Assembly: GCA_016858145.1 (NCBI GenBank)
Contig: JAEHOE010000007.1
Coordinates: 1,550,001 to 1,614,000 of the forward strand
Length of the DNA stretch: 64,000 nt
Direction of reading: 5' to 3'
DNA from: Edaphochlamys debaryana
Taxonomy: Eukaryota; Chlorophyta; Chlorophyceae; Chlamydomonadales
The notes under the pieces are model-generated. The model was not told the DNA's origin, searched no databases, and saw only the letters and a list, made by a program, of their open reading frames with translations. Shown one piece after another: positions 23,501-34,135 of the stretch (its first letter is position 1; each line of letters begins with the position of its first letter). The translations under genes and the position numbers were made by a program.

Positions 23501-26030
23501 GCATGTGTTGGGGGACTATCCGACTGCCGTCTCCTCCCTCCTAAACACTACCCCCTGACCCTGGCCCTTCCTTCCCGCGAGGCGCGATCCCGCTCAGCAA
23601 TAACCACCCCTCCCTCCCCCCTGTCAGGTGCACATGGCCAAGCCCCAGGCGCAGCGGGACGACGGCTCCGGCATGGGCTACCCGCCCGGGCCGCGCGGCT
23701 ACGGGCCGCCGGGGTACGGCTACCCGCCGGGGGGGCGCGGCTACGGGCCCCCAGGGGGCCGCGGAGGTGCGTGCGTGGCCTGGGCGTGAGGGGCTGCTCG
23801 TTTCGGCCAGGGGCACATCAGCGCGGCAGAAGGCCGGATGTGTGGACCGGGCGGTAGTGCGTGACTGGGAAGGCAACAGCATCCTCGGCTCACGGCGGTG
23901 CGCTGCGGCTACTCCCGTCCCTGAGTCGCACGACCGAGGGATGGGGCCCGGGGTGGGTGCGACGGGACGGGCCCTCGCACCCACCCCGGGCCCCATCCCT
24001 CGGCCGCGTCACTCAGGCACGGCAGTAGCCGCTGCGTACGGCTGGCGTGCTGCGACGGAAGCGCTTCCGTCTGGGGGGACACTCTTGGGGCACTGTCTCC
24101 ATTACTTCACACACACTTGGCTAACGGAACGCGGCACCGAAGTCCTGCCCTTCGCTGGGTCTCCTGGCCGCCGTCTCAACGTGTGATATCCTACCGTACC
24201 CTATTTTCTGTTGGGTCTCCCGGCCGCCATCTCAACGTGCCGGCTCCTCACCACGTGTGTCCTGACGCATCACTGCCTTGCCACGGCGCTGCCCTCTCCG
24301 CCACCGCAGGCGGCCGGGGCCGCGGGCCGGGCCGCGGCGGGCGCGGCTACGGCGGCGGCCGGGGCTACGCCGCCGACGCGGGCTACTACGAGGAGGCGTA
24401 CGACGAGGGTTACGGTTACGAGGGTTACGAGGAGGACGGTTACGAAGGTTACGGTTACGCCAGTTACGCCGGGTACGGCGGCTACCCCGGCATGCCCATG
24501 CCCATGGTCATGGTACCCAGCGGCCAGGTGGGGGGGGGATTCCTGGGGCACGGGGGGCGGGGTGGGGGTTGGGGGGCAAAGGGGGCATGGGTGGACAGGG
24601 GAGAAGAGGGTGGTGTTTATCCCTTCCACTTCCAGATAGGATGCCGGCTCGGTCGTGGGGGGGGGCGCCTCGCCCGCTCCCTCGGCTCCGCCCCATGCAA
24701 TCTGCCCTCGGCAATCGGGCAGCTGGGGGGTGGGAGCCGCGCTGGTGACGACCCCAGGGTACCAGAGCGGGGGTCTTGCTCGCTGGGGGCCGGGTCCTAG
24801 AGCGGGTATCCATCTCTGCGCCCCTCACGTCTTGGACCCCTTCCCGCCCCAATCCCCTCCCCCACCGCCCAGTTTGGCTACGTCATGGGTTCGGCGGGGG
24901 CTGCGGCGGGAGCCTACCTGGAGAGCGCGGAGCCGCGGGGCGGGGCGGGCTCGGGCGGGCCCATGCGGCGGGGCGGGCCGCCGGGGGGCGCGGGGCCGCG
25001 CGGCTCCGAGGGAGCGCGCGAGGGCGGCTACGGCGGAGAGCGCGGCTACGGCGGCGGCGGCCGGGGCGGCGGCGGCGGCGGCTACGAGCGTGAGGGCTAC
25101 GGGCGGGAGTACGGCGGCGGCGGAGGTGGGCGGTCAGGTGGGTTTGGTTGAGGGCTGGCCCTGGGGGTTGGCTGTCGGAAGGTTGGCGGCGGCACCGAGG
25201 CGCTCTGAGCAGTGCGGGAAGGATTTAGGTCATACAAAGAGGGACGATTGCTACGCCTGGCGACCTGTGCTGGCACTGATGGGCTGCTTTCGCCCTAAAC
25301 TCGCTCGGCTCCGTCCACCCAGGCGGTTACGAGCGGGAGGGCTACGGGGGAGGCGGCGAGCGTTACGCTGGCGGCGGCGGCCGGGGCGGCCGTGGTGGCG
25401 GCGGCGGCGGCTACGGAGGAGGCGAGCGGGCCGCTGGCTACGATCGAGCTGCGGGCGGCTATGGGGGCGAGCGGGGGGGAGGCGGCGGCTACGGCGGAGA
25501 ACGGGCCGGCGGCTACGGCGGGGAGCGGGCCGCGTACGGCACTGAGCGTGCAGCAAGCGGCGGCTACGGCGGGGAACGAGGCGGTTACGGCGGCGGCGGC
25601 AGCGGGGGCGGGGGCTACGGCGGAGCGCCGCCGCCCCCGGCCCGGCCTGCCCCGCCTGCGGCCGCCCCGAGCAGCTACGCGGCGGGCACCACAGGTGCGT
25701 CGCTGTGTCGGCAGCAGCAAGCAAGCCCTCACCACCATAGCCCCTCCATTCAGCTGCTCGATTGAGGCTTACATGTTTGACCCGTTATCCGCCCTGGTCG
25801 CGTGTGCTGTGCTTTACTTGGGCAAGCCTGTACTGAACCCCGTGCTGTACCCCCCTTCCCCCACAGGCTACACGGGCGGCTCTGGCGGCTACACGGGGGG
25901 CAGCGGCGGCCGCGGGGGTTACACGGGCGGGTCAGGCGGGTACACGGGCGGGAGCGGCGGCGGCCGTGGCGGCGCGCCGCCCGCCGCCGGCCGTGGCGCC
26001 CCGGGAGGCGCGCGCTACGCGCCCTACTAG
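20523..26030 (+). CDS. hnRNP Q/R-like RNA-binding protein (three RRMs, RGG/YGG tail)
   Basis: Sixteen exons: 20523-20588, 20666-20731, 20857-21071, 21246-21297, 21511-21632, 21804-21897, 22027-22132, 22371-22519, 22876-22920, 23085-23165, 23296-23445, 23628-23766, 24310-24527, 24873-25137, 25323-25694, 25867-26030; 767 aa. An acidic N-terminus (~1-130) is followed by RRM1 (~134-205; VFISKVP, YCFCVYK), RRM2 (~215-290; [16 protein letters not shown]) and RRM3 (~308-384; [16 protein letters not shown]). The rest is a Gly-rich tail with RGG, GYGGER and YTGGSG repeats. Three tightly spaced RRMs after an acidic region, plus an RGG tail, is the SYNCRIP/hnRNP R layout; the plant relative is LIF2. It is expected to bind mRNA in splicing, stability or translation. 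The donor of exon 14 is ambiguous: a second in-phase GT lies 12 nt upstream of the chosen one. Introns 8 and 12 contain long hairpins, listed separately. Confidence 0.9.
22612..22735. repeat. Inverted repeat (~50-bp arms) in intron 8 of the hnRNP gene
   Basis: The left arm, 22612-22660, and the right arm, 22684-22735, are imperfect reverse complements. Both contain the sequence around GCTAACTACT, next to CACGATCC in one arm and its complement in the other. The transcript could fold into a stem of ~50 bp with a ~23-nt loop. A miniature inverted-repeat element or a small-RNA precursor are both possible. Confidence 0.75.
23900..24036. repeat. Inverted repeat (~62-bp arms) in intron 12 of the hnRNP gene
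   Basis: Arms 23900-23961 and 23976-24036 are reverse complements. The inner 28 bp match perfectly and the outer part has scattered mismatches, with a loop of only ~14 nt. On RNA this would be a long, near-perfect hairpin. It sits fully inside the intron 23767-24309. Confidence 0.85.
24154..24240 (+). repeat. Direct repeat of ~30 bp in intron 12 of the hnRNP gene
   Basis: Two copies of a segment reading TGGGTCTCC(T/C)GGCCGCC followed by TCTCAACGTG lie at about 24156-24183 and 24212-24239. They differ at only two positions. They lie just downstream of the large hairpin of the same intron. Confidence 0.7.
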
Positions 26031-27366
26031 ACACCTGTACTGCTCAAGCGTAGAGCCCCGGAGGCTGGTCCCTCCGTGCCAGGAAGGGGCTTAGAAAGGT
26101 TTACGTGTTTGCGTCGCAAGGAAGGTGTGCAGAGGATGGCAGGAGCAGGAGATGCTGTGGCGCAGAAACGAGAGGCTCGAATGCCGGTATGATGACGCCG
26201 CTCCGCCGGCGGGGGCGTGTGGTGCTACATGGAATGCGTGCGCGCGTGGCGGGACTGCATACACGCACTGATGTTATGAACTGGGGAGTGGCGAGCTGAG
26301 GCGCTCGGCAGTCTCGAGAGGCACGTTGCGAGGCGTTGAGCGGGCTTCGCATGTTGGCGAACGGAAGGCGAGGAGGGCGAGGCGCTGTGCTGTTCAAGGG
26401 TGGTTGGGGCTTGAGGCCTTTGCACGGCGTGGCATGAGTCATGCACGGGCCAGGGGGAGCATGGCTGCGCCCGGGCACTGGTGGGGCCGGCAGAAAGAGC
26501 TGTAATGAGCTGTGCATTTCGCAGCCTCGCGGTGTGTCGCCGCATTGCAGTTGCAGCTCGACGGCAAAGCAGGGCCGAAGCCGCGCTGGCGGAGCAGCTC
26601 CGCCGCGCCCAGGCGGCCAAGGGCTGCGCATCGGTGTAGCCACTTGGGAGGCTTGACAGCGAGCTATGGGGGCAGCAGTTTGGGCTTGGGTGGAAATGCT
26701 CCCCGACCCCCCTCCAAACTAACGACACAACCGCCTCACAGCGGGCCCAAATGCAACGGTCCACTCAGCCTGCGGCTTCCCATTTAGGTTCTCCGTCAGG
26801 CGTCCTCCACAGCAAGCCACGTCCTGCACAACACGGCAACGGCAATGCCCCGCCTTCCCGGTCGGGGCTCGACGGCCCCCCTCGCAACGGCACGCTTATC
26901 CAAGAATTTGTCTGTCTTCAGACCAGGGGAGACCAGGGAGTCTCCCCTGCTTCAGATCGTGCGGACCTTTCGAGTATGGTATGTATCAGGATGATATCCA
27001 CCCTTGCGCAAAGTACGCGAGCAGTGCCCGTGGCATCGTATACCCCAATAACCCCATTGTGCAAGTGAGCAGTTGACAGGTGCTCGACAGTGCATGCATC
27101 ATAGCTTGCGACTCATGCGACACACGCATCTCCTTTCCACGCGAGCAGCCCACCACCTTTCCTAAGTTGGACGAGTTAGGCGGCGCATCGGAATCCTTCC
27201 GAGCCCCCACAACACCGACCTGGCGGGCATGCAACGCCTCCGCGCCTCTTGAGCACAGGCCCTCCCTGCACCCGCACTCCCTCCCCTGCCCCCCCTTTCC
27301 CCGCAGCGGCCCTCCCCCTCACGCTCCCCATGCCCCTGCACATCCCCCCCACCCCCCACCCGCTCC
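26031..27366. other. Intergenic region between convergent 3' ends (hnRNP and ABCG genes)
   Basis: This 1.3 kb lies between two stop codons facing each other and should be mostly 3' UTR. No protein-like exon or RNA gene was recognised. The only motif called is a TGTAA at 26501. Confidence 0.5.
26501..26505 (+). terminator. Candidate TGTAA poly(A) signal of the hnRNP gene
   Basis: This is the first TGTAA seen after the hnRNP stop codon, about 470 nt downstream, a normal 3' UTR length for this algal group. Confidence 0.55.
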
Positions 27367-30300
27367 TCACTTGCCCAGCCTCCGCACCGCCCCCCACAGC
27401 GCCACGTAGGCCAGCCCCAGCAGCCCCACCAGGATGGCGAACAGGATGCCCGTGTTGCGGGGGGGGCCGCCCTGGTCGGCAAAGCCCTGGGGACGTGGAG
27501 GAGGAGGAGGGTGGGGTGGGGGTCCACCAAGGCAGGCGTCGGGGGAAGTGAGGCAGCGCAAGAGGCTAGAGGGGCCCGGTGCCTGCAAGGCTCGATGCCC
27601 GCAAGGCCCGAAAGCCGAATGCCCGGAAGGCGAGCTGCACGAAGCAGTAGCTCCCCGCTGTGCCGTGCTCGGGACCCGGCGGCTCGTGCTCCGCCTGGAC
27701 GGCGATCCGCCCGCCCACCCACCCACCCACCAGGTTGGCGATGACCGCCTCGCCGTCGTAGCCGGGGGCGCACTCCTGCTGGGGGGTGCAGTTGATCTGG
27801 GGGCGGGGAGGAGGGGCGGAGGAGGGCAGGAGGGGGGCAGAGGTGGCTGGGGTTGTGTGAAGGGTCGCACTGGGGAGGTGGGCAGACCAGCTTCCCTAGG
27901 GCGGGGCGGATACGGAGGTCCGCAGCGACAGCGTTGCAGTCCTGTTCTGCCTTACCCTCGAGACCCCAGCCTACCTGCAGACCGGTGAACTCGTTGACCG
28001 ACACAGCCACGAAGCCGTACCTGACAGGGGGGGGAGGGACGAGTGGGGTGAGTGGAGGTAGTGCCTTCACCTCTGCCTCTCCGCCAGTCCCCCCTGTCGT
28101 ACCGCATGGGCGAGATGTACTGGATCCACGTGAAGTACGGCGGGATGCTCTTGCTGCGGGGGCACGCACGGGCGGGCAGGTCAGCGCGGGCACGGATCCG
28201 GGCTACCCGCCGGGGACCGGACGGGCCCGGAGCGCGGGCACGGGTCGGCGCTACGACGCACATCCACACACCCGAGGTTGCCACACCAGCCCCCGCGGCT
28301 GGCCTCACGATCTCCAAGAGGCAACACGCCCGCTTCTACCCCCGCCCCCCCCCCCCCCCGCCCCCACCTGTTCACTAAGACGCCCGACGCACGATTGAGC
28401 CAGAGAACACCCACACCACCCCGAGCACACGGTTAGGCCCCACCTGTTTACGAAGAAGCCCGAGAAGACCATGAGCGGCAGCAGGAACATGGGCGCCACG
28501 GACAGCGCCATCGACAGGTCGTTGAAGAGGCAGGAGATGAAGATGCCCAGGCCCGCGCCGCAGGCGTCCATCAGGACCTTTGGGGGAAAGGAGACACGGG
28601 AGACGAGTTAGGCGATAAGCAAGGCCAGCAAAGTGCATCAACATTGCGGAGCACTGGCGAACGACTACCCGCAGGACCTTTGGGGGGGTGGGGAGGGGTG
28701 GGGAGGGGCGGGGGGGGGGGGGTTGCCTGGGTTGAGCGGCAGGGTTGAAGTGGAGGGGGGTGGAGAGAAAGCGGCCTACTATGGGGCTGTGAGGGGAAGC
28801 CAATGGGGGCCTCTTGGGGCCGGCAGCAGATCAGCTCCGAGGGGCAAGACTCCGGCCAGGCGCAAGGCCGTCCCCCCCAACCTCGACCAAGAAAGGTGGC
28901 CCTAGCAGCCCTGCCCTTGCGCCCCCGACCCACCATCGTGAGGGCGAACCAGCCAAACTTGTCCGGCTCGTTCTGGTACCCAATCATCCTGCGGGTCAGC
29001 AGCAGCGGGCAGATGCAGATACCCGATCATACATGGCGTAGATTCAACCCAGACGAGCCGCTAGGTCCGGAGTTGAGAAGGCGCGGCAGGGGCCTCTACG
29101 GTCTCAACTTGCAGCAGACGGGCCTCTACCGGTATGCCGCTACCACTGCCGGTCGGGGCATCACCATTCTTACCGCCCCCACCCCTCGCCCCCCACCCCC
29201 CGCACCAGTAGACGATGCACGCCGACATGACGGGTAGGATGATGTGCAGGGGCGCCTCCACCAGCCACCTGGGTGCGTGCGTGTGGGGGAAGGGGGTAAT
29301 GAGGGTGAAGGGGTATGAGTGGAAGCGACGGGGCTGACGGGGACAGCGTGCACACTGACTGCGTGGCGAGTGAGGGGTGCAGGGTCTGGGACTGCGTGCC
29401 CCTGTACGCGACGGGCCGTCTGCCGTACCGTGACAGGAAGTACGCCGGCAGGCCGTACATGCCGTTGCCGTACTCCCGCTGGAACACGACCTTCTCCGCC
29501 CCGAACACCGTCAGCACGCCCATCACGCTGCCGAACATGCCCTGGGGGTGGGTGGGTGGGACGGGGGTGGGAGGGGTTCGGGAGGGGGGGCCCAGAGGAA
29601 CACAGATGATGCGGCGCCCTTGGAGCATGATCCAGAATGCAAATCAGGCCGTAATCCAGGTACTGGAACACGTCCGAAAGATACTGTAGACAGGAAGGGA
29701 CTGGATCTAGATTTGGGCCGGAAACCAGGACCCGAAGCACAGGGGTTGGGACAGGGCTCTGCTTGCGGTGCCCTGGATTGGAGGAGGAGGACCCTGTAGA
29801 GCTCTCTCCCCCTCTTTCCCCCCAAACCCCCACCTGCACGATCAGGAAGAACAGGGAGCCCAGGCGGTCCTGCACCCCTGTCAGGTCGTCGGACACCTGA
29901 GGGGGAGGCGGAGGGGGATCGCGAGATTATGAGATGCAACAGGGGGGCAGGAACGGTCCGGTACTTGTTGCCCCTCCTTCGATGACTGACTGCCCCACCT
30001 CAGTCCACCTCCGCCGCCTCGACCTTCCCCCTCCCCTCTCCTCCTGGCCCCTCCTGCCCCCTCAACTCCCCTCCCCTCCTGGCCCCCTCTCTGGTCCCTC
30101 GCCCCTCTCCCCTCTCCTCTCCCCTGCCCCCCTCGCGCACGTTTAGGAAGATGAGCCCCACCACCAGGCTGAGGAACACGGTCTGCCCCAGCTTGCCCCG
30201 CAGCACCAGGGGGTTGCGCACGGCGTTGCGGGCGGCGCGGGAGCACAGCAGCAGCAGCTGGGGGGCGGAAGGGGGCGGGTGGGGGGCGGAGGAGAAGGGG

Positions 30301-33300
30301 AGGGGGGCTAGGTAGGTGGGGTTGGGGGTGGGTAGGAAACGAGGGGCCGCGCGCGCGGTCAGAGCCTGGCACGGCGCGAACCATGTCCGGAGCACAAGGC
30401 AAAGCCGTGACCTGCCCGTCCAGGCCAGTCCTAGCCAGGGCCGGGAAGCCCCTCCCCACCCCCCCCTGCCCCCGCACCTGGAGCCAGAAGGGCGCGTGCC
30501 TGGTGAGCGCCTCCCGGGCTATGCCCGAGTCCTCCAGGGCCCCCCCCTGGCGGAAGGAGCGGAGCAGCCGCATGGCCTTGGGGGGGGAGGGGGGGAGGGG
30601 GGTTGAAGCTGGTGTGGCGGTGGGGCTGGCGAGCGGAAGCGGGCGTGGCGGCGCAGCCGGGGAGCGAAAGGGGGCGGAGCCACCGCCATTTGGGTGCCCC
30701 CTGCACACCCCTAGCTTGGCCGTCACACGCACAGCCTCAGGAAGGACTCAGGAAGGGCTTCACACACACCTCCACGCACCTGCGGGCTCTTCTTCCACGC
30801 CGCGATGAGGCCCTCGATCCGCGCGTCCTCCGCCTCCGCCTCCGTCCCCGCCTCCGCCTCTGCCTCCGCTGCAACATCCCTCGCCCCGGGGTCACCGGCC
30901 TCTAGCCCCCTCCCGGCCGCGGTGGCGGCGGCAGGCCCGGCGGGAGCCAGGGCGGCGGCGGCGGGGTCCGGCGGCAGCACGATGGCGGCGCCGTCGGCGC
31001 TGCGGCTGCCGCCGGCTCCGCCGCCGCCGCCCTGCAGGGATGCGTCACTGCCCTCCTCGGCTCGGAAGCGGGATGCGTTCAGGATCTCCATGAAGAGGTA
31101 GTCTGGGGTTATAGGGGGGGGGGTGAATAGGAAGGTGAGGAAGAGGGGAAAGGATGTTTGGATGTTCAAGGTAACAGGGTGGTGTGGGGTCGTTCAGGAT
31201 CTTCATGAAGAGGTAGTCGAGGGGGCGGGAGGGCGTCGGGAGGGGGGGAAGGGAAGAGGAAGGGAAGTGGTTGTTTGAAGCTGGGACGGAAGAGGGTAGT
31301 GCGGGAGGCGTGGGAGGATCGCCACAACCAGGAAGTCTGGGCTTGGGCAGGTTGTGGGAGGACGCAGATAAATGTGCTATGGAAAAGGGATTGGAAAGGG
31401 ACCAGAGGAAATGCAGGCCTGAGGAAGAAAGTCCAACGCATGGTGGCACGAGGTACAAGGTGGAGGAAGGAGTCCAACGCCAAAGGGGAAGCCTCGGGCT
31501 GTCCGCCCGCGCCCCCACCTTCCCCCCCTCGCCCCCACCCGCCGGGTTGGTGTACGTGGGGCAGCGGTAGCCCAGCGATGCGAACCACTCCACCATGCCC
31601 TCAGCGGGGCCCAGGTACACCACCTGGGTTGGGTGGGTGGGTGGAAGGTTTTGTGTTCGGGGGCGCGGGGGACTGGCGCCTCCCCCCTTCCTTTCCGCAT
31701 TTTCCACCCCTTTTCCCCGTCCCCCCCAACCCCCCACCCCACCTGCCCCGCCGCCAGCACCAAGAGGTCGTCGAAGAGGTGGAACACCTCGGAGCTGGGC
31801 TGGGGGGGGGAGGGGGGGGGTTGAGAGGGGTGAGGAGGGGCCAAAGGTCTTGGGGGCTGTAGGGTTGGCCTAGAGGTTGGCGGGGTTGGGGCGGTGGGGG
31901 CGGCGGGGCTGTAGAGGCCGGCGCACCTCAGCAGCCAGCAGCTCAGACACCACCACTATCCCTGCCCCCCTCCCCTCCATTCCTCCTACCCGTCCCTCCC
32001 CTCCCCCCCTCCCACCCCTCACCTGGTGGATGGTGAAGACGACGGTGCGGCCGTGGTGGTGGGCCACGGAGCGGAGGATGTGGACCACCTGGGGGGGGGG
32101 GGTAGGGCAGGGGGTTAAGGAGGTCCGAGAGCGGTTGGGGAGGGCACAGGGCCGACACCGCAGCCTCCCTTCCAACTTGTCCAAGATCACCTCCCATCAC
32201 CCCTCCTTCGCCCCCTCCCTCTCCCCTTTACCCCCCTTTCTCCTTTCAACTCCCACCTTAAATGCGTTGAATGCGTCCAGCCCCGAGGACGGCTCGTCCA
32301 GGAACAGTACGGCAGGCTCCGTCACCATCTCCATTCCCACGGACAGGCGCCGCTTCTCGCCGCCTTGGGGATAGGGGGAGGGGGAGGTTGAGACGGGTGA
32401 GGGGGAAGACCGGCCGTGGCTGTCGATGGGCGGGGACGCGGTCGAAGTGAGAGGCACGCTAGCAGCCACGGTGGGCGGAGGGCAAGACGGAGGGTCGAAG
32501 CTTGCGCCCTCCCCCCCCTCCCCTCCCCCTCCCCCCCTGTCCCCACCCGAGATGCCCTTGGTCAGGGAGTCCCCCACCAGGGAGTCCAGGCAGGCGCCCA
32601 GGGACAGCAGCCGGGCCACGGACAGCGCACGAGCCACCTTCTGGGGCCCTGGGGGGTGGGGGGTGAGCGGCGGGGGCGAGGTTGCGGTGAGGTTGTACGA
32701 GCTTGGCGGAAGCACGGCGAGCAGGCTCACCGGCGGTCAGGCTAAGCTGCAGGAGGCATGCCCCCTCCGAAGTTCAAACCCGTGCTCGGCCCCCTCCCGC
32801 ACGCCCCTCCCCCTCCCCCGGATGCGCGCTGCACCCACGTGGCACGCTGCCCGGCAGCTTGAGCATGGCGGCGAACACCAGCGCCTCGCGTACCGTCATG
32901 GTGGACAGAATTACGTCCTGGGGAGCGGGGGGCAGGGGTCAACTCTCGAGCTAGAGTACCGTGATTGAGCGGCAGCCAGCAAGCCCGATCCGCACCCCTG
33001 ATGCGCACCGCGGTCCAGAGCGTAAGGAAAGGCGTGCCGTAGGCGGGCTGTGCCTTGCCGTTGCACCCGGCCCCGCCCTTCCTCCGTTCACGGGCTTCCT
33101 GAGGTTCTCGTCCCCCCCCCCACCCACCCACACCTCCTGGTGCACGAAGCCGCTGACGCGCCGCATCTTGGCTCCGTCCATGTCCTCGCCATTGACAGTG
33201 ATGGAGCCCGACACGCCCTTGGCCTTGGCGAAGCCAGCCTGGGGGTGGGGGTCCAGGCAGTGGGGGAAGGGGGTGAGAAGGGGTGAAAACAGTATTGGCA

Positions 33301-33887
33301 GAAGGTGCTGAGGATGTGGTGGTGAGGGGGCGCTAGCGGGAAGGGTCAGAGGCCGCGAGGCTGGCGGATAGCTCGGGACCTGGGGACACCTTCGGACGGG
33401 TGCTCTCACCACGACGTTGAGAAACGTGGTCTTGCCCGCCCCCGACGCGCCCATGACGGCAATGGTCCTCTGCGGCTCCAGCACTGCGTTGACATCCTGA
33501 GGGAGAAGGGGGGGGGCGAAGCGCACGAGGCCGGGGGAGGCAGTTCGCAGTTGCGGGTTTGGCAGGGGCGGGGGGCAGGGTTTGGGGAGGCGAGGGCAAA
33601 CCACTTGGCACGACACGCCCGCCCGCCGCTTGCCTTGAGGATATGCTTGGTGACTTCGCCCTTTTTGCGCTCCTTGACCTGGAGGCAGGTCGGGGTAAAG
33701 CGGAGGCCATGCAGTCTTGCGTGCATGACGGTCGAGAGCTCACCTGCACTGAGTACCCCAAGTCCCTGGCAACTATCTGCAGCCGAGCTCTTCCTGGAGG
33801 GGAGGCGGTGAGGGCCTTCTTGAAAGCACTCGTCGAGCGCGGAGACCCCGGCAAACTGCCGTTGGCCTGCTCCACGTCTAAGGTCAT
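27367..33887 (-). CDS. ABCG-type (WBC) ABC half-transporter
   Basis: Twenty-two exons: 33887-33744, 33678-33634, 33496-33410, 33238-33134, 32917-32846, 32640-32547, 32363-32257, 32088-32023, 31799-31743, 31623-31539, 31102-30780, 30576-30478, 30257-30141, 29896-29834, 29541-29429, 29268-29206, 28988-28934, 28577-28444, 28153-28103, 28020-27975, 27796-27731, 27486-27367; 703 aa. The nucleotide-binding domain comes first, as in ABCG proteins: Walker A GASGAGKT (79-86), signature ISGGE (181-185), Walker B VLFLDEP (D205, E206) and the H-loop in TIHQPSSE. An Ala/Glu-rich linker of ~100 residues leads to six predicted membrane helices, the fifth carrying [15 protein letters not shown] and the last [14 protein letters not shown]. 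It should dimerise to export lipids or other hydrophobic compounds; substrate and membrane are unknown. Intron 2 uses a GC donor. The exon 5/6 junction falls in a variable loop and is the least certain. An in-frame ATG upstream (33953) could add 22 residues. Confidence 0.88.
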
Positions 33888-34135
33888 GGCCGCGTTCACG
33901 GCATACAGTACAAGTGCAGTATCACACAACAAAAGGTTGCAAGACAAGACCAAGAGTCAAGGCAAATCGAGCGGCAGTGCTCGAGCACGAACCTCTCGCG
34001 AGAAGGTTGTTGACAGCTTGGCTCCCGACAAGCGCCGTGACCCAGACGACGCCCAAAGCGATGACCAGGACGCGCTGAATCACTTCGGTGGCCGGGTGCT
34101 GTTGCAGCGGCTGTGTAAAGCAGTGACAGCACAGA
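33888..34135. promoter_or_regulatory. Short bidirectional promoter region (ABCG / coiled-coil gene)
   Basis: Only 248 bp separate the two divergent start codons, so both 5' UTRs and core promoters must fit here unless the ABCG gene uses the upstream ATG at 33953, which would shorten the gap further. No canonical TATA box was recognised. Confidence 0.55.

Noticed and set aside
31103..31538. ABCG intron 10 read as coding, because the minus-strand frame stays open across it
   Set aside because: Splicing at 31539 and 31102 joins TNPA directly to DYLFM, the standard ABCG sequence. The open intron frame is Pro/Ser-rich with no similarity to the family.
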